A stretch of 64,000 nucleotides of DNA from Rotaria macrura (GCA_900239685.1 OENT01000604.1:29427-93426), one strand, 5' to 3'; numbered from the stretch's first letter, positions 11,795 to 26,600 are shown. Numbers and translations: made by a program. Notes: generated by a model not told the origin, from the letters alone.

Positions 11795-13700
11795 CTACCA
11801 CCATAAGTACATATTTTGATCTAAATATTCTAACGAATAGTCATCCAATAATGCATCTAGACGGAGTCTTGTTCGTAACTGCATTACCTTGGTATAACTT
11901 ACATCACGAAAACATATCGATGATAGATGATGATTACACGGTACTGCATATGTATTACAATATTGATTTCGATTTTTTATACAATCGACACAAGCTGAAT
12001 GTTCTTTTTGCCAAAATATAAGATTTTTTGAGTATGAAGAGTTTTTTTGTTGATTTCGATGAATTTGATTTGTATTCATCCGTAATAAAACATGTAAGAT
12101 TAGTTCTAAACTTTCTTGTTCTGTTTCTACTTCAAGAGTACGCAAATGTGGACAAAATCGAGTGACTATTTGAATATCTTCTAATGTACATTGCTTAAGA
12201 AGATTGACTTCAAGAACATGATTCGTATTGAATTTTACACGATTCGTTTCTGATTGTGGCGAATTTAGATAGAGTGTAGTTGGTGGAATCGTTAATGATT
12301 CTAAATTAGGAAAATAAGATAAAACTAATAATAATTGTTCTAATCGAAGATTTTTGTCAGAAATAACTAATTCTCTTAGTCTTGACGAAGGAACATGACG
12401 TGTAAGATCGAATAACAATGAAGAACTTTGCGTTGAACCTTCTCCGGAGAGAATTAATCGTTCGACTCGAGAAAATTGAATAGAATTGGAAGTAATACAC
12501 GAATAATTATGCACATTAACTTCAGAAGCTAAATTTATGCTATTTTCATAACATTGACATATATCTTGATTGAAATCATAACGATTCCATCTAAGATAGG
12601 AAAAAGAAACAAACACCGATTTTTATTTTCGATAAGTATTTTCTAACAATTCATTTGTACCTATATGGTTGTGTAGAATAAAATACTAGCCATGAAGTAT
12701 AATCATTCGATTTATAATGCTGATGTGTAAAAAAAAATTTTCGATCAATCCAAAATGAAGACTTGAATTTATCTGTTAATAGATGATACCTTGCGTAACT
12801 ATTCATATTGCCATCTGTAATCAGACGATGGCGAAAATGAAATCTACGTAAATGTGGCATACGGTTTAAAATTACTTGTTGCCATCGATCAGCATTCAAG
12901 AATTCAATGTCACGTTGAGTCGAAATGCGTAACAATTGAAGTGGTTGTGAACAACATGAAATCAACCATTCGAATTCATCAAATGACGTGTGTTCTAATT
13001 TCAGACAGAGACTAATCAAATTAATTGATACAACAGACATATGTATTTCTGTACTTAATTCTGTTGATATTTCACAGGATAAACGATTGAGATTTGGCGT
13101 ATAAATAAGTATATCATTCAATTGATCAAGATTACATTTGGCATTGATGATAAGATTTTCGATAGGACTCGATTTATTATCATTCGACGGTAAATTAATA
13201 TTAGGACTCCATAATCCGAATGATACTTTGCAGTATTTCAATACAGGTAAATGAAGAATTAAACTGTAGACATCGTGTACATATTCTATTTTTTCAACGT
13301 TACTTATCGATAGACGATAGAGACGTGGTAAAAACGATAGCGTAGTAAGAATAGGTATTAGACTATCAGATTTAGTGTGGCATAAGGTTAAAACTTCAAG
13401 ACGTGAGAAGGATGCATTCAAATGAAAAAATGTAAAAAAATGATCGATGAGAAGATGATGTGAAAATTGTAGAGATATAATACGATTTATATTAGGCATT
13501 AACATAGTACTACATCGATGTTGAAACATTGTCTTGGATAGTAAAGAGAAATGGAATTGCATGGGTAAAGTTGAGTTGACAATAAGATAATTCAAACGAT
13601 AATTAAGATTAGAAAATATTTCGTAAATATCACAACTATCAAAAAATTCAAATATTTCATAAAGAATTTCATTAGACAAATCTTCAAAACGTGTAATCAT
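11795..13700 (-). CDS. F-box protein with leucine-rich C-terminal region
   Basis: Exon 1 is 12661-13700 and exon 2 is 11795-12590, split by a 70-bp intron (GTACAA...CTTAG). The junction codon AG|A restores frame, giving 611 aa. The N terminus (residues ~4-45, FEDLSNEILYEIFEFFDSCD) is an F-box, the motif that docks on Skp1 in SCF ubiquitin ligases. The remainder shows irregular leucine-rich segments (PRLYRLSISNVEKI, FPNLESLTIPPT, CPHLRTLEVETEQ) of the kind used for substrate binding. A late cysteine/histidine cluster (ACVDCIKNRNQYCNTYAVPCNHH) is visible but not a clear zinc finger. The gene stands alone between intergenic spacers. F-box/LRR genes of this layout are typically multi-copy in invertebrate genomes; substrate and biological role are unknown. 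Confidence 0.82.
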
Positions 13701-15295
13701 TGATCTTGTAAATAGTATTAAATAAAATTGTTGAATGTATTTTACAGAAGTATTTTTTACTTACTCGATTGGCATATTTATTGATAATCCTCAAGTGAAA
13801 AAAGAAAAAAGAAATAACTCTAGGTTAGCAATCTTCAAGAAAGTTTTTGTTTTTCTTCGTGTTACTTGGTGATTTCATTGATTTGATGAGGTTAGTACTA
13901 AGATGTTTTATGACTACATCGATCGGCCAGGTAGATGAATTGAATTGTGAAGTAAATCGGTAGTAGAATAAAATGTGAAATTCTTTTTTAATGTGAAATG
14001 TGTCGTTCTCTTATCAAAACATGAGAAAGAAATGTGAGAAGAAATAAAATATGCGAGTCATTGAAACATGCTTTATTACGCAGTATTTCATTTCATATTG
14101 TAATGACATACACACGAAATGTAACTTGCTAGCATGAAAAATAGCTGCAATTGGTTGAATTTGTTTCTAATTTGAAATATTTATCAGAGCATCGTTTGGA
14201 ATACAGTTCATAAGACTGTATAGTTGTAAGACTTCTTCTTGATGCATCTAATATAATCGATTGAGTCGACGATGATATTCTCCCCTATCAACAAAGTTTT
14301 ATAATTACGAATTGCTTTATTTCGTTACCAGTATACAATGTCTCTCGGTACATTAACATTCCTCGAGACGAATTGTGTGTCGCATTTAGTCGATAAGAAT
14401 TTTGTATATGTGATAAAGACCAATGCAACGAAGTTCTAAGTGAGCAAGCATTTGTATCTTAAGATTTTTTCTAATAAAGGAAACAACTTATGTTACATTT
14501 ACTGCCCATAGAAAAATAACGATTGTTTCTCATCTATTTGGGAATTAAATCCTTTTGATACGGGCAAGTTAATATTTGACGTGTATTTCGAACAGACATC
14601 TTTGTTCTTGTTATACATTGTAGATAATCGTTTTTATTTTTTACTAGTTTCTTCAACTTCTACGTATATTCACATTGCATCTCAACTCTTCTGTATATAA
14701 TCTTGAAGATTTCTTAAGTTTTAATCTATAAAATATTAATCGTGTATTTTATAACGAAAAAGGAAATATCTCTATAGTTATAGGATGTATGGAATATAGT
14801 ACGAATTAGAAAGTGGATGGTTTAGATCTTAGAATTTTCTCTGAAATAACAAATAAATATGTATTTTTCTTTCCCATTTTCCAACTCAACGGTTCCTAAC
14901 ACTTTTCTACGAACACTTTCTCATATTCTTATAGAATGATTCCATCTTTAAACATGCAACATCCATGTAAAATTAGCAAAGACATTCAAAAGAATAACAA
15001 TTTTGATTTTTACCATATATGCAATCCTTAAAAGTTACACGATCAGTTAAATTTTACCTGACTGTCTTTCATGATTCTCGTGAAAGCCATATGTGACGAA
15101 GTCATATACCACAACGTTTGCCATATGAATGACCAATTAGAAGTGTGTCAATATGAATTGTATTTTACATTATTGGAATATTTATGTTGCGTTTGATTAT
15201 ACTCTAGTTCTACTCTGCACATGAAAGGTGAACGATCTTTTCTTCACATGGATTCTTGCAGCTTAAAGAAGGACCTTCCCTTCATACTATTTCAA
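13701..15295. other. Intergenic, no gene seen
   Basis: AT-rich spacer upstream of the F-box gene with no supported coding frame. It ends at a short GA-rich microsatellite (about 15296-15320). Confidence 0.5.
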
Positions 15296-15344
15296 GAGAA
15301 AGAGAAAGAGAGAGAGAGATTTGATAGGGGCTAGATTTTCGGCG

Positions 15345-16325
15345 TACCCCTGATTGGTCCCCTATTATGTCCCCATCAACTGGTCCCTCCTTAATTGATC
15401 CCAGATTCGTCCCCTGATTTTTTTTCCCGGATTCGTCCCTTCCCAGATTCGTCCCTTGTCTAAGTTCGTCCCTCCCAAATTCGTCCCCACTCTAAATTGG
15501 TCCCCTATTATATTAATTCCCGCTTGATTTCAGAAAACATGAATTTCTAATGTAAATTTTTTGAAAGTACAAGATAATTCAGGAATCGATGATAATAATG
15601 CGTGGAGTCAACAGTTCCTAGTGTAGAAAAATATAAGCCGCTTTATGTGCCTGGATTTGCGACTCTAGCCAATACGATTTCTTGAGCATATATTTTGGGA
15701 ATTGTAGTTGTTTTTTCTCGTGCTCTTTTCTTCATATTTCCGAGAGCTTGATCCATAATAAGTTTACTTCCATCAGATAAACAACATGGAATATGTTCAT
15801 TTGGTTCACGAGTAATCACAGCATTATTTCGAGACAAAGAAAGTGTAATCTTGCAATTTCGTTAACCACACCGAGATTCTCCTACTGTTTTTCGTTCACG
15901 TTTTAGAGTATATTTAAAACTATTATAGTTTAACACCTTACCTGCCCGTTCTGTTGAAGTAAAGCTAAGCATATTTCAATATATTTACAACTAACAAATG
16001 TGAATAGTAAAAATATATCGATCAGTCACATGTAGATACTTATTCATCACATGTATCTTTCTTATAGACTACCGAGTTATGCCAAAAGAAATGAATTCAA
16101 TTCTCATTTTCAGTAGTTGTGCACATGTTTAGTGTCAAGAATGAATATTCCAATGTTAAATAGAGTCGGGACGAATCCGGAGTCAATTAAGCAAAACAAA
16201 ATTTTGCTTGGAACGAACTCGGAATATATTTTCACCAACTTTTCTACGATGGGGACGAATTCCGAATTGTGTTTTTGGGTCCCAGTTTGGAACAATTAAA
16301 AAGGGAGCGAATTAGGACCAACCCG
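15345..16325. mobile_element. MULE-like DNA transposon remnant with subterminal repeats
   Basis: Two clusters of a short repeat face each other. TTCGTCCC and GGTCCC units occupy 15345-15510 (five copies of TTCGTCCC), and the inverted form (GGGACGAAT and variants) occupies 16165-16325. Such inverted subterminal clusters mark DNA transposon ends. Between them lies a minus-strand frame resembling the region after FLYWCH zinc fingers in MULE-type transposases. Exact termini and target duplication could not be fixed, although TTGGTCC occurs at both outer edges in inverted orientation. Confidence 0.5.
15643..15837 (-). pseudogene. Transposase-associated fragment (FLYWCH/MULE-like)
   Basis: A 64-codon frame with [20 protein letters not shown] followed by an ending at PGT. 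The K-x-RA-x-E...IP-x-IY pattern recalls proteins that carry an N-terminal FLYWCH finger and a MULE transposase domain. The catalytic region is absent, so this is a fragment. Recognition is from pattern memory only. Confidence 0.35.
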
Positions 16326-19300
16326 TTTTTCTTGCTTTTTCAGCAAAAGCAATACTTTATCATCGATCATAGTTTCATCATTAAAATACGAGGCTTATCT
16401 AGAAAATTTATAGTTGATTCTTGTTCGTATCTCAAGAATATAATTATGTAATTATCAGAGACTACTCTATGCATGTATGTGTGCTCCCTTTTGCCACAAA
16501 TATGCTGTTTGCTGTTGGAATATATGGACAGATTTTTACATCTAGCAAAAGGAATATTGACTAATCTCTCGACATTGGACACATTTCATACCACTAATAG
16601 CCTTCCATTTGATAATTTGCATGAACTTCCAATCAGTGCATGTGAAACTGTATGCAAAGGTTGAATCGACCAATTTCAGTTCAGTAAACTAAAAACAGAC
16701 ATTTTTAAAGAAAGAAGTACTGTCAATCCTATTATTTTGAAAGGGCAATTTAAACGATACGTTGCTATTCTATGTATGATTTACACAGTATGGATGAGAG
16801 ATGAATTTGAAAAGATAATTGAAAGACTCATTGTTCAATTAAAATACAAAATAATGGAAGATGCAGCTAATTACACTACCATACACATCTCTTTTATGCA
16901 ATGTCTAAAAAAGACTATCATATGACATTAGAAATCTATCTATCTTTTATCTACGCCGTAGATTCTACGACGCAGATGAATTAACATCCAGTCTTTGTAC
17001 ATAATTCAGACTGAAGCATAGAAAAAATGTATTAAGTCGTTTGACCATATTCGTATTCAAGTGATTTATCAATTCATAGTAAGAAATACTCAGTACAGAT
17101 GATCGACAAGTGTTCCAACCACTGAAGAAAATCGTTAACGTTCCACACCGGGTCATTCTCCATCTTGATTATTGACTACAATATCAAGAAGAATAGCAGA
17201 TAGACATTGGGTAATGAGTAAATATATAAGTAAATGAAAGAAAGCAAATGCATACAAGCGCTATCAATGGGATGTTTGCACCGTTAGGATATGTGTGTTA
17301 TCAATTTCTTTCAAGAATGTTGCACTCGAAAAACAGTTTTACATACTTCAGATTGTGGAAATAAAACTGATTCGAGATATTTAAGAAAAACAAAACAAAC
17401 GAACCAGTCAAGACGGAATAATATAATCTATGACATAATGTTTGAACTGGTCATCCATCAATTTGACACAAACACGTTGACATGATGTTAATCGAAGGCA
17501 TTTATGATGCTTATTTTAGAAATACGTATTACAAAAAGTGATTATTAAAAATCCATCGTTTACTTTTGATTGCTTATAAACATTCAATAATACTTTTTTC
17601 CATCCAAATCATCAAACTACTTATCTACACTACCAAGTCGAATTTTAAAAACAGACTAGAAAAAATAAATTAAGATATTCATGAGAATCTAAATGAATGA
17701 TATAAACTTAAAAACCATGAAGCTAAATTGAGAATGATTACCTGTACATTTCAAAATTTCTCCTCTTACACTCTAATAATCATCGACAACATTAGGAATA
17801 CATCGGTGACGGTGCATCGACCATCGGTCACATCGTGAAAGTATTGATTGAGTGTTAAAATAAGTGGTGCACCGGTGATCGATGAGACCAGTGCAAAACC
17901 TAGATAATATTGAGACAAGGAATTTCTCTATTCCATTCATTTAAATATTTCATAAATTAATCAACGTCTTAGATACACAAATGATGTTCTAGGAATATTC
18001 ATTCTTTTATAGCAAATAAGTTCTGTCTATTATCTGTATAAGCAAGAATCCTTCGAAGTTATTCACAAATGAAATTCAAGTATAAAAGCGTATTATGGAG
18101 TTTGAATCGATGTGCTTCAATTTTATTCGTTTCTTGCTTGCCTTTGAACATTTCTGGTATTATTACATTTCCTCGCTTCAGCAAAATGTGTCATTGTGAG
18201 AAACCTACTTACATTTTCAAATGAAATAATGATCATGCGTTTTCTAGCGATCTTGACGAGTGTTAAGATTATTAAGAAAAGATTTGTAGTCCTTGGGATG
18301 AATCCACTGAGCGAACAGGTCGAAGATAAAGAAGACACAATAGTCATTGATTTTCATTGAAAAGTGTTATAAGAGAGGTTGAAAAAGATGACTAGAACAA
18401 ACTACCATATGTGTTGTAAGAAATTTTTTAGGGGCCTTAAAAAATCATAGGCAGTTAGAACAACGTATGTTAAATGTTATGATAACACATGTACAATGGA
18501 TACGTAACATATGAACGATAAACGAGAAAACATTCTGCCACATAACCCTTTATTTCAACTGTGTTACATTCACGAAGTCTTTTAAGAATAAAAATGAATC
18601 AACGACGTACGTATCCTTTTATTTCAAGTGCGAAATGAAAAGGAAGAAGAGATTACGAAATCGATTATTGGACATGATCACACGTTATGGAATCTTATCT
18701 TATTTTGTACCTAAAAGAAAGGACTATAGTCAAAAACAAATAGCTATATGATCCCCATCAGAATAGGATTTTGTATCAAACCACTCATTTTTCAATGGGA
18801 TTGGACGCGAGGTTGAATGTAGGTTTCAATAGCCAGTATTCATCAACACACAAACACACTCTAAGGCCAGTGAAACTTTAGAAATCAATGTAAAACAAGA
18901 TCATCTACGAGCGACGACTTTCTTAGTTACTCTTCGTTTTCATGATCTTGGTTTGCCATGTTCACATCCGTTTATCATTGCATCATTACGACTATTAATA
19001 TCTATGTTTCTCCGTAAAATTGTTAGAAGATATTTTTCATCTTCTATATATTTTCAAACACGACTACTCTACCTTTCGTGTATTTACAATGTTTCTCAAC
19101 ATACCTGATGATGACTGTCCACAGCAGTAGTGGAAATTTGTCGCTTCGGTACACCCACACCCCACACCCCACAGCTATCAAAATCGATATTTCATAGAAG
19201 ATTTTGAATGATCCGTGACAATTAAGAAATAAAGAAGGAATTGCGAGATAAAACTACAGTTTTCTACAATGATGGACGCTAGTTATTCTGCTTGATGTAA

Positions 19301-20284
19301 TAAATTTGTAAGTAAATCTGTCTTCTGCATGCGGCATCAGATATTCATTTTTATGTTTATTTAAATTTCATGTACGACGAATGATAAGATTAGCATAATT
19401 GTTGCTTGCTATTCTGCAATGCATTGCTACATTGTCCCTGCGATGATTGAATTACGGCTTTGTTGGTTCGACAACGATGAATATTCATTGAAAAAGAATA
19501 CCATATCACTAGAGATAATGCCTTTGCTGGTTTTTTCACGTTCTATTACTTTCCATTTGGTCAGATTATCATGGACATTGTTATTTCAAGGATGCGAATC
19601 GAACGCGATAGATATATTAGTATAAGTTTATCATTCACAGAATAACCTAGTCGACAGCACTATAAGTACCAACGATGGTTATAATTTATATGTTTTCATT
19701 TTGTTTTTCATTATTTTTATCTGAAGTTTTTTACCATCAAAACCATTAGAATAAGCAAGCTTTTAAGTACACTTCGGTGATCAAGTTAAGGTATTGTGTA
19801 TTTGAAACTTTAAGGTAATGAACGTATCTCTAAGCGTGCGAGAAAGAGACAAAGATTTCAGTCTGAATCATATGAAGAATGAGAATATTCATAATGACAA
19901 TTTTGAAAATGTCTTCGAAACTTTTAATCAATGAAATTATCTAAGTTGCCAAAAATTTGAGGAGGATTAGTTTCGAATGGATTTCATGCTGGATGTGTGT
20001 GGGTGTGATACTCATATTGAGTCATACGTAACTCCACACTCATACCCTTCTATTCTGAACCTCATTTATTTTTATAGATGAGAGTATCATTTAAATGATT
20101 AAATTATTTATTTTAGAATGAAAATAAGTGTAAAAATTATAGTTACAACTGAAAAGACTTTTTCAAATCTTGTTTCCGATCGGAATCAAACACGATTAAC
20201 CTTAACAGCGACATGGTTTCCTGCCTAGTAGAATAAAGAGTATGATTTCAATTAGGTAAATCATGATTAAACTGATTGCCTGAT
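16326..20284. other. Intergenic, no gene seen
   Basis: Gene-poor AT-rich stretch. Open frames are all below 75 codons and compositionally biased. Short CA-rich tract near 19150-19172. Confidence 0.5.
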
Positions 20285-20635
20285 CTATTCATAAATGTAA
20301 TCTTGAAAGTTGCCTCCATTAGGTTCTAATGTGTAAAGTTTTTGGTCATAATTTGAACCTGATACCCTGACAGTTGCAACATTAGTAATACGAAGACCAT
20401 CAAATCTTCATATTTGATACGCACCTCCATTTTCAGACAATGTATAAACGTCACCGTTCCCATCACTATCCAAAAATAAACAAGTTGCATCATTCTTTAA
20501 ATTAATACTGTTGTCCTGAGTATTTATAAAATGCCAAACTTGAAGCTGGCCCCCATCAGCTTCATGTCCATATGACTTTCCATCTCTATTGGAATCAAGT
20601 CAGCGTCCACTTTGAGCATTTTGAAATCTCGTCAT
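20285..20635 (-). pseudogene. Ricin-type beta-trefoil lectin-like pseudogene
   Basis: One frame of 117 codons from ATG (20633-20635) to TAG (20285-20287), interrupted by two TGA codons. The reading shows three repeats with the beta-trefoil carbohydrate-binding pattern: a D-x-(N/D)-x-(D/N)-G core (LDSDGNGDVYTLSENGG) followed by a Q-x-W position. The first Q-x-W is intact (LQVW). One TGA falls where the second repeat should have its tryptophan, and the other TGA replaces the residue before LDSN near the start. The third repeat has lost its tryptophan. Family members bind sugars. This is a lectin fold, not evidence of any toxin. A single domain with two nonsense changes and no upstream exons seen means it is non-functional. 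Confidence 0.7.
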
Positions 20636-23600
20636 GAATGAAGAAGAATTCTTCACAATAATTCAAAAAAACCGAAAGTCAAGGTTATTTTAAACCAACG
20701 TAAGTATTAAAATGTCACAAAACACTCCTGCACTGTAAGAAGATCAATTTTTATTGATCTAAGAATATTAATCCTGGTCGTAAGGAACGAACGTCTTGTC
20801 TAAATCAAAAGCATTTTGAAATGTTTCACGTTGAGTTTTGTTTTGCATGAGGGTCTTCTATTCATTGAACAATCCACACACAGTACCCAAAGACAATCCA
20901 AGTATTAGTCGATAGATCTTTTCATGTTACATTAAATTGTTGAAGCATTCGTGGTGATTCATGTGCACAGTGTGGATTAACAGACGTGGGTCGTCCAAAA
21001 TATTTTATTCATTTGGCTTTCTGAACAAACAAGTAATTTCTTACATAGTTTTCAAAACGATCTAATCGGTGCGATACAACGACATTGGTGCTTAGCATTT
21101 TTACTATCCTTCATTTAGTTAACATTCATTAAAATAAAAGCTATTCTTCTACCGAACACGTATTATTGAAGTTTGCGCAACTCATAAGTAGGAAGCAACT
21201 AAACAGAAAAATCTGCCTAGAACAGTGCAACTGTAAAAAACTAATTTTCTACGCTGAGACGCCATTAAATCAAAATTTTCTATAATCTACTCAAAATTAA
21301 AACAAAATAATAGAAGAACTGTCTTGCTGTCTCAGGGCTCAATTAATCAAGGATCCTCTGAATAGTTTCATGCTCAACTTTGTAATGCGCATCAATAATT
21401 TTCTTTTTCGGATTTTCTCGATTTAAGGTACATTCAAAATTAGTTTTTGATTTTCTGAGAAAAGAAGAATAACTTATTCAAAATAACATCTTATGGGTCC
21501 AAATTTTTCTGGTTTTGATGACAAATGGCTACTGAGTAAGACGCAACCGTAAAATGTGATGCAATCCTACTTTCACAAGTCAAACCGAGAAAATCACAGA
21601 TTTTTACTTCCAGACATGACGAAGAAGAGCTAAGTCGGAAGTACTTATTAAGTAACATATTAAATTTTGTCTCCTGGTTTCTACTGTTGTAAAAGATACT
21701 TTGAGATTTATTTTCTGAACGGCTCTTGAGTTGTTTTGTTTATGCTGAATTTTTATCTTCAGATGTCTTCAGAGAAGCTTTACATGGGCATCTAGAGTAG
21801 AAATCTAAGAAAGATCTTTTAGAAAGCAAGTCTTGTTTGTACTCCTTCTGTCGCATTCAGTTACAAAACAATCGTCGAAGACTTTCGAATTGCACTGGCC
21901 GACTTACAAATAAAATATAACTCAGATACAAGAATAAAACATTAAAGTTGTCTTTTTCAAAATATCATAGAAATAAATGTGTTAGAAAAGCAGATAATTC
22001 TTAAAAGCTCCTGTTAGAAAGGGAACCAAGTTATCTGATGATGATCATATTACTGCCCAATTGATTCATCATACGGCTTTGATTGATAAGTCAAACCCGA
22101 TTGAGTCGATTTCAACAAATTAATCAAACTCTTTCTTCACGAGAATTTCATTTGACTCCAGCTAAACATCATTCTTTTTCAATTAGTTAACGGCACGACT
22201 ATTCTACCTATATCAACTACTTCAATCGGGACAAATTCAGAACTTTCTCAAAATACCTTTCTGGTAATTAAATCCCATCATTTTCTGCTTATATCGTTTT
22301 ATTTTCTTGCTGTTTTCAGCGACCCTTTGCTTTCAACTTCAATCCTATAGACAATATAATAATGTTAGAAATTAAATACATTTAAGAGTGATGCAATGCT
22401 GGAGTGTGTATGTGTAGTTTTGTTTTGCTTTTTTTTGTGTATTCACAGTCGAATTTGCTTCGTATTTACCGTTGACAAAATGGTTTGGTTTTTTCGCACA
22501 TTTTTATATTCCTGTTGACAGATCAAACGGAACGTTTTCATCAAAGAGGCAAGTTTAATTCGAATGCACGCCTCTTTTCATTGTTTTTCTTCATAAGCCT
22601 TTATTTTTCGATGTCATTTCTACGGCGTACTATGTTTTTATGATGGGAAAACTATCATCCTTATTTGCAAAAAAAAGAACATGACACTTTAATCTCGTGA
22701 TTTCCTTCTGTAATTTAGAGAAAATAGTCTTCATATGTGCAGTGTGTGTTGTTGGAGACGACCTTGTGGCGGTTGATGTAGGAGTGCCGAGGAAATGTGT
22801 TGGTGTTGGTTGGATCTGGTTGTGAGAAGAGCAAAGAAAGTAAAACAGGATTCACAACCACAACTTCGCGTTTTGTTCATCGAAGAAGAATTTTTTTCGT
22901 TCTGCTCATCTCATCTCTCTTCACTAATTTCTTTTAAAATAACCAATACAAATAGAATAAAATCATTTGAAAATTCTAAAAGATGTGTACAGTAACAATA
23001 GACCATTCAAGGAAAACTCTACACAATTCGTACCATTCTTGTTTCCTAAAGAATCGAAGATTACTAAACATCTTCAATAAAAGCGGGTGTGCATGAAAAA
23101 CTACCTTACAACCGCAGCAAACCCACATGCTACACATTACCTAAATATATGTTAAGGTTGTTTTAAAAAAAGGCAAATTAGAGAAAAAAAAAGTCGTTTT
23201 TTTACCAACTGAAGTATTTGTGGAATCGGAATCATCAAAAATAAATAGCGTTTCGTAACCATTTAATCTGAGTCATTCTTTAGCGAACATTTGATTAACT
23301 ATAAAAAAATATAAATTCCACGTTTAATCAAGAGACATAGTAAAATAATTAGTTTAGATTTAGTTCATCGTTATTACTTAACGATGTTCTTCTGTGATTC
23401 TTTCTTGAAAATTGAATGGCAAAAAAAGACTATATCGATAAACGAATGGAGACAAATAAATCGTTGAAAAAATAGACAAAGATATGTGCAATCAGTCAAA
23501 TGGCTATTTCTTTTTTCAAAGAAATCAACAGAAGCTACTGCATTGTTTTTGTAATCGTAACAGAACACAGAAACGTTTTTCCTGAATGTATAAAAATGTG

Positions 23601-26600
23601 TGTCATATGAATAAAATGCATGTACTTGTTTTCTGCAGAGATCTTCAATTTAGTAAATATGAATGATAATTCGTATTTACTGGATGAAAATATATTTCTG
23701 ATTGATAGAAGTTTTTTTATGGATCAATATGCATGTTTTGCTGTTACATGTATATCAATTACTGTTGTGTGAGACAACATCCTTTGACTTGTTCGACTGG
23801 TTGTAACACGATCGAATAGACAATTTTTCTGGGTATTAACTGCAACACAACCTGTTCAAAATTGTGCAACCTTCATCAAATAAGTAATACAAGAGCATTG
23901 TCACTAGGTGCTCCTTTCATCTCAACGTGGGTAAATGCATTATATAGTTTGACATCAATTTCAACTTCTAGAATAACTTAAAGAGTCATTCAAATAAAGT
24001 TCATTAGTCGCAGTATTGTTTTCGTCGTATCCGTAATAAACTCACGAAAACGGTTTCCATCACAGCTTTATAAATGCTCGTACACGCATAAACTCTGAAA
24101 GCAGATGATAAATAAAGATGATCAAAAATGATAATTTCCTATCTTTCATATTGAATTTTAAACACACGAATCAAACTAGACCAAAGAAAATTCCCAATCT
24201 TTGTTGCTTCCGATAGGAAGTAAAGGTTTCTTATATTAGAAAAAATTAGATTTCTTTCGAGTTCCATTGAAATACAAAAGATTGTGTGACATTGTTGAAT
24301 GAAAGTTTGTATCACACGTCATACTAAACGACTTAGTGATATTTATTTGTTGAATTTTCCTGACAAAGTCTTTAAGACAACTGATGACGTGTCTCTAGAC
24401 GCATTAGTTGCCACTCCAATCAATCGATTGTTCTCCATATCTAATCATCATTCCAATATGAGAAATAGGTTAATCAAAAATTTAACAAACGATCAGAATC
24501 CTTCCATTTTGCGTAAGCCACAAACTCATGCGGAGCAGGGGGGGGGGTATTAGGGGGCTATCGAAATGTGCAAGACGATATTTCATAGACGAACATTTTC
24601 ATAATACACCAACGAAAATGAATATTTTTGGATAATATTGACACTACTTAATTCTTATTCATTATCTTTGTATTTGAAGGTTGAACTATGAAAGATGATC
24701 TCAGCTCAGTGGATATTCATTATGACCTCACAAACGGAAGTCTAAGATTTATGCATAGCGGATGTTCTTAAGATCGTGTGTAGGAATTTAGCGTTTTCAT
24801 GCTAATCAATTTTGTTTCTTCCGATCGAATGAAAAAGGAAATTTACATATATCTATAACAACCTTAAATATAAAGATTCAATAATTAAGAAAAGTTTTTT
24901 GTGTTTTCAGTACTTTTCTTCGAAGCGCGAATTACAATTACCAGTCGTATTATCGGTTTCAATCATTTTATGATAAAATCAAATAGGTTATCGATTGTTT
25001 TGTTGAATTCATATATCTTATTTTTTTATTTTAACCATTTGTGTGTATTTTCGCGAGGTAAATTTTCACATGCAACATACCAAGAAGACGACTGAGTAAT
25101 TCATCGATTAGACAATATTGTCTTAAGACCAACGTAGCAATTATGAATCGAAATTAATTTATTATTTCCACAAATAAACATGATTAGTGTTCGAGACTTT
25201 AAAGATATGTCATAGTAATTTGAAACCTATATATTTACTATATTATGAATTTGTCGAATAGATATATTTTCTTTAGTAATTAATGTTTAGAAGAATAAAA
25301 ATAATAATGACAAGAGTATTATGTTGCAAAAAGCAGAATTTCAGAATGAGGACAAGAACTCATTTTAATTGATAAAATTTTTTTTCTTATCGAATTCTTT
25401 TGAATCAGAAGACAAATAAAAACAAATGAAGCACAAGTGTAAAAAGAAAAGAAATAAAAAGATTTTTATTTAAAAATCCAGCATCAAAAAGCACAAATGA
25501 TTGTCAGAACGAATGGTTATCGTCGGAAAACAACAATCATCTTCTAGAGAGTTTTTTTCAAAAGTTGGTTGAAAAGCGGGTTGAAGTATAGAGATAAAAA
25601 TGTCAAGATGCGATAAAATCTGATTAACATCCAGATCTGATGAAAAGAAGCCATATACATATGTATCAGTAAATTTTCGCTTTCAATAATTAACTACTTC
25701 TGTATTAAAAATATAAAACGACTATGAAAATATGGACTTCAGAAATAAGATGAACGGTGAATAGATTACGACCAGTAATAAAATCATATTACTACTCGGA
25801 TTATGTGAACAGTTATGCTTGCTTTTCATATTTTGAACTCATCCAATGACATTCAAGAGACTTCATCAATTTATTGCTGCATTGCAATCTAGGAAAACTT
25901 TTACTAACAAGCTTTTTATTCATTATTCGAATTGAAGTATAGTACAGATTTCGACTCACAAGAAACTTTTCTAATGCTGACGCAAGCATGAGTAAAGAGA
26001 TGATTGCTCCGTACACGATAAAATGAAACATACAGAGTTAACCAAAATGTATCGGCAAAGCAATAATAGTATCAAAACACAAACATATTCATTGGTATTT
26101 TATTTTTACTTTGATAACACATATAAAAATTCAACATGAAGTTCGTTGATATTAAAAACAATTAAATCATTGATGATTTTTGTACGTTAAATGAAACCTG
26201 ACCGATTACACATGGTGTTTTATTTTCTCATGTTGAGTGAGATTTGATGTAGATTAAAGAGTTACGTCAAATCTTTTCAAGATATAAAGTCAATATTTGA
26301 AAAATAATAGAAACATGTTTTTAAAACAAGTAGTTTTAAAGTTTCATAGAATTTTCGTACTAGTAAAAAAATAAGTAAAACTATTTTATGAAACTACAAA
26401 GGAGAAAAATGGTAATACACTCCTGACGAAGTGAAAAACAGAATTCTAAGTAATAAAGTAAGGTCATAAAAGTTGCACTTGATCTCAGATTTTGATTTTT
26501 TCTATCAAGAAAAGATACTGTCTAAAGTACTTCGTGGTGAAATCATGTTCTTATCTTTGCCGGGTATTTATGGACTGAATAAAGCTAAGTATGTGTATAT

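Noticed and set aside
18123..18347. 74-codon minus-strand frame with a hydrophobic stretch
   Set aside because: Isolated and unsupported by motifs; consistent with chance in AT-rich DNA.
24299..24553. 84-codon plus-strand frame running into a G tract
   Set aside because: No recognisable domain, and its end lies in a homopolymer prone to sequencing error.
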